From Liopterus haemorrhoidalis (Eukaryota; Arthropoda; Insecta; Coleoptera; Dytiscidae): a stretch of DNA of 64,000 nt. The DNA lies in assembly GCA_963971575.1 (NCBI GenBank), contig OZ020625.1, forward strand, positions 31,010,537 through 31,074,536. Direction: 5' to 3'. Position 1 is the stretch's first letter, and every line of letters begins with the position of its first letter. Positions 14,201 to 26,200 of the stretch are shown here, one piece after another. The position numbers and the translations under genes are program-made. The notes beneath the pieces are model-generated. The model had not been told where the DNA came from and did not search any database. It saw only the letters and a program-made list of their open reading frames with translations.

Positions 14201-17200
14201 TCTGAAATTAAACTTTAAATACTGTAATTTGATGCCCACCTTCTGTTATACACCTCAATACATGTATAGCGCTTAAAATTCAAAATATACATATAAATCT
14301 CTGAATATTTTTTTTATGTTTCTTTTCAAATTTGAGGTAATAAAGTTTATATCAAAAGATGCGTCATGAAATTTACTTTAAACTAAAAATTTTTTTTTTA
14401 AATCGGTCCACCCGTTCTCGAGAAAATAATTTTTAAATTAAAATATTTCTTGAAAATATTCATATAAATATTTAAATATTTTTTAAATGTTAATTTTAAA
14501 ATTTGAGATAATAAAATTTATATCAAAAGATGCGCCATGAAATATTCTTTAAATTAAAAAAAAGTTTTTTAAAATCGGTCCACCCGTTCTGGAGAAAATA
14601 ATTTTTAAATTAAAATATTTCTTGAAAATATTCATATAAATATTTAAATATTTTTTAAATGTTAATTTTAAAATTTGAGATAATAAAATTTGTATCAAAA
14701 GATGCGCCATGAAATATTCTTTAAATTAAAAAAAAGTTTTTTATTTCGGTCCACCCGTTCTCGAGAAAATAATTTTTAAATTAAAATATTTCTTGAAAAT
14801 ATTCATATAAATATTTAAATATTTTTTAAATGTTTATTTTAAAATTTTAGATAATAAAATTAATATCCAATTGCGCCATGCAATTTTCTTTAAATTAAAT
14901 TTTTTTAAAAATCTGTCAGCCATTATTATATAATTTTGGACGTATATCATTTATATATTCAGAAACCACTCTTACGGGAGCATAATGTGTAAGAAAGAGA
15001 AAAATAGCGACCTTACTATGTAATAGAAAGAGATAAAAGATAAGAGTATTGTCTTTGATGGATCGTAAGGTTTTAAATGTGATTTTTTTCTCTCTCTAAC
15101 ACATAGAATTTAGAGAGAGCTCGAAACATAAATGTCTGCTTAGTGGGCGGGACTTTTCAACCAATGAGACAATGAGGTGGATCTATCTTAAAACCTTACG
15201 ATCCATCATAGACAATACTCTTATCTTTTATCTCTTTCTATTACATGGTAAGGTCGCTATTGTTCTCTTTCTTACACATTATACTCCCGTAAGAGTGGTT
15301 TCTGAATAAATAAATGATATACGTCCAAAATTATATAATAAATGGCTGACTGATTTAAAAAAAAATAATTCAAAGAAGATTTCATGGCGAATCTTTTGAT
15401 ATTAATTTTACTATCTGGAATTTTAAAATAAACATTTAAAAATATTTAAATATTTATATGAATATTTTCAAGAAATATTTTAATTTAAAAATTATTTTCT
15501 CGAGAACGGGTAGACCGATTTTAAAAAACTTTTTTTTAGTTTAAAGAAAATTTCATGGCGCATCTTTTGATATAAATTTTATTATCTCAAATTTTAAAAT
15601 AAACATTTAAAAAACATTTAAATATTTATATGAATATTTTCAAGAAATATTTTAATTTAAAAATTATTTTCTCCAGAACGGGTGGACCGATTTTAAAAAA
15701 CTTTTTTTTAGTTTAAAGAAAACTTCATGGTGCATCTTTTGATATAAATTTTATTATCTCAAGTTTTAAAATAAACAATTAAAAATATTTAAATATTTAT
15801 ATGAATATTTTCAAGAAATATTTTAATTTAAAAACTATTTTCTCCAGAACGGGTGGACCGATTTTAAAAAACTTTTTTTTAATTTAAAGAATATTTCATG
15901 GCGCATCTTTTGATATAAATTTTATTATCTCAAATTTTAAAATAAACAATAAAATGTTTAAATAAAAGTATATTTATATTTTGATTTTCAAGAAATATAT
16001 AATTTTAAAATTATTTTCTCGAGAATCACTGAACCGATTTTAAAAAACTTTTTTTTGATTTAAAGAAAATTTAATGGCGCATTCTTTGTTGTAAATTTCA
16101 AATTACAAAAACTATTTAAGGCCTTAAAAATTATCCCCAATTTTCAAAATTATTGCAGCTTTGAAGATTTCCTCACTTTGGCTCAAACAGTCGCCAGAAA
16201 AAAATAAATATCTTTATGAAACTTACCAAATAAGCGCAACATAATCAACTGTCAGAACTTTTTAACTTATAGGCGCAAATAGCCACCGGTACTGTGTTAC
16301 ACAACTCTCTAACTGATGTTCGAATATCAACAAGTCATGCACTAATTGCTAATTAGTGTTATCTGATATCTACACGCATGTATAAGCGATAAGAAGTTAC
16401 GTAAAATGAAGGTCAGCATTTATATTGCATTTAACAATAAATAATAATTATTAAAAACTATATTTTTATTTAAATTTAAAATTTTAATTACAAAAAACGA
16501 AGTCTGGACCCCCAACAAAACTTTCGATCATAAGTTTCTGATGTTCCTTATTAAATAAATAAAAAATTGATGTGAAGTGTGAATTTTCACACATTTCAGG
16601 GTTTCGTAGGTATACAAGGTGTAAAGATACAAAAAATCTTCAGAATAAAAGTTAAACTAGACAAAAAGGCCCATCTAAAGGTTACTATAAGAATTCTGAG
16701 GCACTTCCGGTTTCACCGGAAATGATGTCAACTTTTGATCTAGCATAGGGAATCGATAATTTTATATTTTTTTCCTAAAAGTGCATTCAATTAGTTTTAC
16801 AATGACACCAAAAAATCATATTTTTATGTTAACCATTTCAAAATGGCGATCATTTATTTACAAAATAATAATCAACATAAGTTTTACAAAGTTGAACGTA
16901 GCAAGCTTTGAAAACAATAAAAAAAGAAACAAAATATCTTTAAAATAAACTATTTGACTATTTAGAAAAAAAAACTATTACTTTTTTATTATTTTACAAA
17001 AAAAAAAAACAAATTTTCGATCAAACCACCATTGAAAAATTAAAATTTAAGTTATTTCATGTTATTTCATATAATAACTACTTATAACAGTTTATTTAAG
17101 AGATATTTTGTTTCTTTTTTTATTGTTTTCAAAGCTTGCTACGTTCAACTTTGTAAAACTTATGTTGATTATTATTTTGTACTAAAAGCTTTCATTTGAT

Positions 17201-20200
17201 ACCCTACTCAGAATTTAAAAAAAAAAAAAAATTTTTCGATGAGCACATATTTCTTTATATTTTTAGGGGGATATGTTTTTAGATGTTTTAGTATTTTTCC
17301 TATGTGCGGGTCAAAGAGTTGTATAAGCATGCCAAATTTCAACTCTCTAGGTTTAGCCGTTTGGTTACAATTTTTACCGAACAGACAGACAGACAGACAG
17401 ACGACAAAATGACGGTATAAGGGTTTTTTGGTCATACCTACAAAACCCAAAAAAGGAAAAGTTGATTGATAACTTACAAATATAAGGAATTATTTTATTC
17501 CTCAAAGTATGCACCCATATTGTCTATACCAGTGTTTCTCAACAGGTGGTCCGCGGACCACTGGAGGTCCTTAGCAAAAATTTTAGTGTTCCGCGAAAAG
17601 CTTATAAATTATTAATTTTACAGCCAGCCAGACAGACAGACAGACAGACGACAAAATGACGGTATAAGGGTTTTTTGGTCATACCTACAAAACCCTAAAA
17701 ACGAAGTCTGGACCCCCAACAAAACTTTCGAACATAAGTTTCTGATTAATTATTTTATGTTATATTTTAAATTCCGACAATTTTAAATGCTTATTTTAAC
17801 TACTTGACTTGTTAAATTTGAACATTATTATAATTTTTATACATGTAAACTTACTAATTTAATAATTCTATATTTCTATATATCTATGTAGCTCTGATGA
17901 AGATTTAAATTAAAATCTAAACGTTAGCGAAGTTAATAAATTTGTTTTATTTTCTGACTGGTCCGAATCCCATTATCTATCAACTATAATAAGTTTCTGA
18001 TGTTCCTTATTAAATAAAAAATCATACCTATAAACTTTGCCATCAAAAGTCTTGTAATGACTTCCTCCCCAGGTGAAGCAAGTGCCTGGCTTGGGTAGTT
18101 TATCAAGCACGAGGCCCTCCTTGGGTACATAGGGCCCTACCATCTCAGTACCATTAATCAGTTTGGCTGGTTTTCCTTTTTTGCTCCATGTGCTGGAACC
18201 TTCAAGCAATTGCTTCCAGGTGGAACTGCCAGCGAGGTCCGGGACCTCAAGGGAGTATCCTCCGGAGTATTGGCTCCCGAGCGAGCTGTGGAAGGAGGAG
18301 CCAAGAGGGATGATCTGGACACTGGAGCCGAAGAGGCACTGAGGGATTGGTTGGGGAAGGAAGACGCCGGTTTCGTACAGACACTTGTAGACGGGGGAGG
18401 GAGGGAAGGAGAACTGGATACCGGAAGGACAGGAAATAGAACAGGAGAAACCGGAGGAATCTCCAGTACAGTTAAATCCACCGTTGAATTGTAGTTTTTT
18501 AGCATTACAAACATCGGCCCCTGAAAATTTAAAAATTATTAAATAATACAAAAATTGTTTTTACGGGCGATTTAATGCTACTGGACTAACATTTCTTTTA
18601 CTTTATTCTTGATTTGAGAAACATGTATAATTGTATAGGTCAGGGGTCGGCAAACTTTCAGTGACAAAGAGCTAAACCTATATTGAAAACAAAAACAATA
18701 ACATGGAAGAGCCGCTAAAAAATATATGCTATATTTAAGAAAAAAATCAGCTGTGGCCACCACAGGACCGACCGCCATCATAAAGTACTTCATAAAGTAA
18801 TACATTCTAACAGCAGAGTAGAAATAACTTGGCCTAATATTTTCTAGCAGAGATATTATTTATCATGACCATGGAAACGTTACATATAAGTATGAAAAAA
18901 TTGAGACTTAAAAAAAACGCCACAAATAAAAGTTATTAATTATTGCTTTTATAGCAACTTTTGTTCAATAAATTTTTTCGAAATATTTTTTTGTTGTTAA
19001 ATATTCATAAAAATCTTAAAATCGACACGAGTAAACTCCTATTTTTAGTCAACCGATTTTTACCAAAAGTTGATCAACTCGTGCCATTGATGGCAGAAGC
19101 TTAAATATGAAGTTTCATAAAAATCCGTTTGGCCAAAATTGCTCTACACATCTCCATGGACCGACAGACACACAGACCAACAGACATCATGCTAAAAATA
19201 GTCAAAATCGGTATGACCACTTGGTATATATGTTGGCAGTCGGTAAAAAAAAAAAAAAATAATAAATTGTAATTTTGATTAAATTGTAATTTTTAATAGT
19301 TATTTTAAAAAAAAATATTAAAATTGTTAGTCAAAATCAAATGTATTATTTTAGTGAGGCATAAATAGCACTATATGGGGCAAAAATCCCATCGATATGG
19401 GATATATGGCCAATTACAGTACTATTTTAAATCATTAATTTTATATATTTAGAATAATTATAAGTGTTTTAATCTTATGTTATTGTGTAGTAAGATTATC
19501 TAAGAATAATAGCAAAGTAACAGATAAAGTTTAATAATTAAGATTAATGCAACACTTGCATTAATCTTAATTATTATAATGCATTTCCATAACTGGGGCA
19601 TCTATCCCACCTTTACTATATATTAAAATAAAAACCAGCCAATTTTCAAAGAGCCACAATATTTTCTAAAAGAGCCGCAGGTTGCCGACCCCTGGTGTAG
19701 GTGATTGTGAGGTTGAGGAATTGTGATGTACTTACTGTACTGGCATTGTGGTCCTCTGAACTCCTGCGGGCACTGGCAATAATTGAAGCTGAGACAGACG
19801 CCGCCGTTCTGGCACCTGGGGGTGCACTGGGCCTCGCAGTCCGGGACCTTGCTCCAGTCCTCCCTGGCCGGGACCCAGAGGCCGTCTCGGCAGTGCATGT
19901 TCGCGATCGCACTGCCGTCCGGGAAGGCGTGGCCGGCGCTGCAGGAGACCGTGCAGCTCTTGGAGGAGCAGGTGCGGCGAGAGTTCATCGGCAGCGGGGG
20001 GTAGTTGAGGCAGGGCTTGTTCTCGAACTGACACTGGGGCCCGCTCCACATGTCCGGGCAATGGCAGTTGTTCGGGGAGACGCAGATGCCACTGTTCTGA
20101 CAGCCTGGCATGCAGATCGCTACAAAAATATTCATTATTACAGAGATTATTTTATTATTTCAATTTGTTTGTTAAACCTCTTTTATACCTAGATCCATAG

Positions 20201-23200
20201 CACAAGTGGACTATAACACGGTCTAGACCCCCGAGTCTCGGGGGTCTATGGTCTATTTCAAAGTAGAAAAATGTGTGTAAGAAGATAGGAGCTGTTTGTC
20301 CTTGTTTCGGATTGGTTTAGATCGTCATCCCTATTACACTGTTCAAATATTGTTTTTAGTCCAAGTTGACAGATGTTCAGTGTCGTACATTGGAAATATA
20401 TATTATTTATATTATTTAATTTTTCTCATATTATCTGTTTCATTTTGTAATACGGAACTAACAGGAAAAGTTCATTTTTTATGTTGTATATTGACAATAC
20501 ATTTATAATATTATCATAGTATTGGTTCACACGGATACGCCAAAATTTGTTTACACCACAACTGTCACCAAAGTAACCAGATCTAGTTTCGTATTACAAA
20601 TTGAGACAGATTATATATTTTGTTATTATTTACATATTTAGACTTTTATTTATATTCTTGGCGTAGATTTTATGGAGAAAATTCTCCATGTAATTTGTTT
20701 TTACGCAGTTATATATTTTTTAGGTTATCTGACATATAAATATTTTTTGACACTGGACAATTAACAGATCAAGATAGAGGACTAATGTGAGGCCAAAAGA
20801 CAGCCCAGCTGATTGTGCCCAAAGAAGAAGTTATTGATATAATTTTTAGACCTTCATATATACATATATTTTTCCACCCCTATTTAATTATATTGCAATT
20901 ATTAGCACTTTTTTCGTGAAAAATAGTACCCATAAATAACTACAGTGAATTATCATTTCATAATTAACTGCTTACGGCCAATCACAAACCTACATTTCCA
21001 TAAATCACTCTCGTTGATCCAATCATATTTGACAATGCAGTGGTAGTAGGCCATGGCAGTTTTGTTTTTCACTTTGGTTATGGATGACGCTGTCACTTTC
21101 TTTAAAATAATCAAATTTGAGTCTAATTTATTTGTTTAATAGGTGTGGAAAAAGCATAGTATTACATTCGCGATTATGGCCATTATTCACTCAGATGATT
21201 TGCGCCACTCGCCTTCGGCTCGTGGGCTCAAACGCATCTTCGTGAATAATGGCTGTCATAATCGCTCATCTAATAATATACTATTTTAATTTGTATTTAC
21301 AATAATTATTTAAATAAGAAACTTTAGTTCTGAAGATACAGTCTGTTCCAAACGGTTAAGCGGAACTAGATTTTGCAATCTAGTTACTTTCATCGTTTAA
21401 ATCGTGCTTTTCGGCCGTTTTGATTAAGCTTTGTAAATCATACTTACAATAAACATTTTTTGGTAATTTTTTCATCATTTTAAAATGTCATTTTCTTTAT
21501 ATGTTAATTTTTTGTGTCATTCTTATTACAAATTTCCCAATTATTTATATTTTTGTCATTAAAATATATAAAAAAAATAATTTAATTTTGACATAAATAC
21601 TTCGTTTCCATGGTTTCATTGTTGGAATTTTAAATTTTGACATTTCAACGTGAAAAATGAAATAATCCTAGCAAGGTCCCTTCTCGTGACAACCTAAAAG
21701 AACAAAATTCCCATTTAGTTCCGCCTAACCGTTTGGAACAGACTGTATATTGTTTGTTTTATTGCTTTGTTCAAACTCTTTTAGCCAAATCTCTCTTTTT
21801 ATATATAGTACATAATTTTTAAAATTAATATTTTTTTAACTTTTTCAAATTTCCCATTAAACTGAATTTATGTCGTATAAATAACGTAAGTGTATTATCT
21901 GCCTTGTTTATTTCCATATCTTATTAACCTTTTTTATATTTAAAAACAAAATTACTTGCTAAACCAGTTGCTACGCCAATGCCCTAGTTGTAACTTATTT
22001 TAAATTTCCCGCTATACTGTATTTGATCAGTGTAAATCGTACTCGGTTCGCAGCTCTATCTACTTTTTTCTACTTTGAAATAGACCATAGTTTGTTCTTA
22101 CAAAAGTGAACAGCTTATATGATAGAACTTTTTAATTTTTTAACAATTAAAATTAATTTTCAAAAAATACTATTTTTTTCTGAATTAATATTGCTGTAGA
22201 GATTTCAAAAATTCAATCCCCGGGTCGCTATCTCTTACCGTTTTCGTGATACGAATTTTTGAAAAATTGCGACATTTTACCCCTTGTTGTCAGGCAATCA
22301 ACAATACACGCATGTAATGCAGGTCAGTCTAACATTCAGGGGTTGGATAATAAATTTCGGACAAATTAAGTGTTTTTTAACTATTATATTAATATTATAT
22401 CAAAAATGTATGTATTGTATATAGATTAATAAACTTATGTATGTTTCAATAATTTACGATATTATTTTATTACAATGGAATGATAAATGTCACCCTTTTT
22501 TCATTGTTTTGACGTGTCTACTTGACGCGTGTATGATGACGTCACCGGCCTATTCTCCCGAGCAACCCCTCCCCCAGGTATATGATGTGGACTTACGTTC
22601 GCAGGAGGGTATGGTTTCCCATTCGGTGTGCTCCACGGTCCACTCCCCCCCCTGGCACGTGATGAACAGCTCGTTCTCCCCGTTCGGGAACTGGTAGCCC
22701 AGCAGGCAGGTTGCCCTGCAACCACTGTACTGGGTGCACTTCAGGTTACTGTTGCCTGGGGGGCGGGGCTGACTCTCCTTGCAACCTCCACCACCACCGC
22801 CTGCACACAAAACAAACCTGTATTTTCATACAAACACCCGTCAATATTTACATTTTACAGAGTTTCAGCGTTTATATTGTTTACATAAAGTTATAGAATA
22901 CATAAATGGTTATTACAAGTCTGTTTTGACAACACGTGTTTCTTCAGCACTGTAGCATTCATTATTTTTCATATATTCCATGAGCATAAAAGCATCAATG
23001 TTGGGCAAATTATCACGCTGAGCCCTAATACCCTTTTAACACTAGATCTTTAAGATCGGATGTTAAAGTGAATGTATCTTTAAACGCTAATGTGAAACCG
23101 TATGGCCTCGTCTAAATACAAGCGATGTTTAAGACAGAGATCTGCGTCTTAAACATCGTCCGCATTGACAACTTAATTTCTATTATAAAAAAATACTCCT

Positions 23201-26200
23201 TGAATTTGTGCTGTCAACATTTTATATTATCATAAACAAGAATACTGTATTATATCGACGTTATAAAAAGTTTATACTTATTGTTATAGTAAAATTATTT
23301 ATTTTAATATAATGTGTTTAATAAAATATAGAGCTACAATAATTGAGATGTATCGACTTACATGTTAATACAGGTGTAATATATTCTTTATTGTAGAATG
23401 AAATGAAATATCCATATTTGTTTATAATAATTCAAAATGTGCGTCTGCGCAGACAGTTCAAAACTGGTAATTTCATGACGGTAACTTAAGGACAAAATTA
23501 CTGTAGCTGATGACAGTACCAGAGATTTAAACATCAAGTGTGAAAGCATACCGATATTAAACATCGGTGAACTTTAAGTTCACTCGTCTTAAAGATCTAG
23601 TGTAAAGGGTATTATACGTATTGATAAATGTACTGTCCGACAGATATCTCGTGGCCGGGCGTGATAGATGCGCGTGAAATTTGTAGTGGGGATTATAATT
23701 TTGACGAATTGCATTATTTCCTACACACGCTATTACAGTCAAGTGCATAAGTGCAAGATTCAAAATATATTAAATATTTAAAATCATGGAGACCAAAAGC
23801 AAACTAGGTGGACGTGCTATTAATAGTCAAAAATTTAACATTGTTATGCAAGTATATTTAGGGGGAAAACATCTGTATTACATTATTACATAGAATGTAA
23901 GCCTTTATTGTTTACAATCTACTTGAAATTGCTGGAGTTTGGAAAAATACGCCGGACGGGGGTGCTCTGGCCAATAAACAAGTCGACAAAGTGAAAGTCA
24001 AATGCAGTAATCACTTAAATCAAGCAGCTGCGTTTCTATAGTTTTGTTGTTCGACTGTGATGGGAGGAAATTGTCTTTATTGACGTACTTAACTGATAAA
24101 TATAATGTACACGTGTAAGAATGTGAACTGTACTCTATATCTGACACTGTCTTTCATAGTGCCCTCTCTGTGCGCACAATAAGCCACGCCCGGCCACGAA
24201 ATATTTGTCGGACAGTAAACACCCAAAGTCATAAAATTATATTTCTACATTATAGGTATTGATAAATGTAAATATATGATATTATGTAAAAATAGTGAGT
24301 ACGATTTAGATATAAAAGACAATAGGGTAGAAAGAGTAGAAGTTAATAATTGTGTGTTAGAATTGGTTGATAAATATAAATACTTAGGAGTTGTACTAGA
24401 TAGGAAGTTGAAATTTAAACAGCACGTGCAATACGTAATTAAGTAAGTGGCAAAAAAAAATAGGCTTTTTCAGCAGAGTTTCTTATAGGTATAGTTTAAT
24501 TAGATACACTTAGTAGGTATTTACTGAGAAAAATAAAATTAATTAAAAGAATATCTGGGGACCAGAAAAATTTTTAGGGAGGATCGTCCCACTTTAACTC
24601 CCTCTGGTGCCGCCAATGCTTCTGCGGAATATTTATTTTCCAAAATGTTGATGTCAAACTAATTTTGATTCATTATATTTGTTTTATCAGAACTGGTTAT
24701 AATTTTAATTTTATCAAATTTGCAGTTCTAATTTGCTATCGGTAGAATGCGGTATCAGAGCGACATCCTGGTCCATTTTACGTTCCGCAGGCGCCAGGAA
24801 GTGGTTATCTTTTTGGGAGCGAGGTCATAAGAGATACCTAGTTAGATTTTATAATTGCGTCGTTCCGGCTGCTAAAGTTTGTGGGATTTCAAAGTGTACT
24901 TACCTGCTGATTGGGGTGTCTTGTGGCCCAGGCCCAGGCCCAGCCCTAGGCCCAGCTGATGTGGGTACGCGCCCATCTGGAGCGGGTACCGCTGGGAACC
25001 AGAAGGCATGAACTTGTAAGGTCCGGAACCATAGCTTGTTTTGGTACCTCCTTTACGTCCACCTTCATTATATCTAGAAAAAATAAAATAATTAAAATTA
25101 AATTAAAATGTACCTACCTACCTACAGGTGTCAAGAACAGATTTTTACTTGCCCGACCTTAATATATAAGGGGCAAGTAATCGCGAAAATTTTTGATGTC
25201 GAGATTTTGACGGATGACCACGTTTCATGGTCCAGGGAATCCAAAAAACATATTTTCGAAGTGCCGTCCGTATGTGTGTCTGTGTGTGTGTATACACGAG
25301 AACTCAAAAACGGTTTAACTTAGAAAGTTCGTTCTGGTACTAAAAAATTCTCCTAATAATTGGGAAGAACCCTATTGTTTTTTTTATAAAGATCCGAAAC
25401 CGAAATCGGAAGTTATTAAACTTTAAAATTTAAAAAAAATCATAACTAGTAAACCAAGCTTTGGACAAAAATTTGTATAAAACATAATTTGATGTATTTT
25501 TGAAGGTTTACCTACAACTTTTTTTTTAAGTAAAAAAAAAAAAAAATTTTTTTTTTATTATTATTTTTTTATTTTTTTTTTTTATGGGAGGGCAAGTCTA
25601 GCGGAGGTCTCCCTTCGTCACTAGTTTTTATATAGAATCAATATTTTGTTGAGCACAGCCTAATTAAAGAACAGTCAGGCTTGTCAAATATACTTATCTA
25701 TCTAGTTTTCTAGAAAGTCTAATGGTTAGAACGTTTCGATTTGTCCTATTATTTGTCCTGATTACTGACCTATGATAAGTTAAAAATATATTAACATTGA
25801 TAAATAAATAATTGATTGGCCTAATTCTATCTTAAAAATTTTAAGGGATAAAAATTTTGTATTTTTAAAAATTCATATCTCAAAAACGGTACAAGATAGA
25901 GACCTGCGGTTTGAATTTTTTGAATTTTTGAGACAATTTTTCTTAGGAAAAAATTTGTGGCTTTATTATTACGGGCCGTTTATTCTTAAGAGCGCTTGAA
26001 AGAAAGATCAAATATTAATAATTACACATAAATAGCAGTTTTTAATGACGAATTGTTATTTTGATGCAATTGTACCCAGATATTGCCCATCTACATCTCA
26101 ACACCTCTTTATGGAGCTCTAAATTCTTTTTGTACGACAGCATTAGGGGAAAAAACGCCTGCTTCATATGCAACACCGTATTACATTTCTGTAAGACGGG

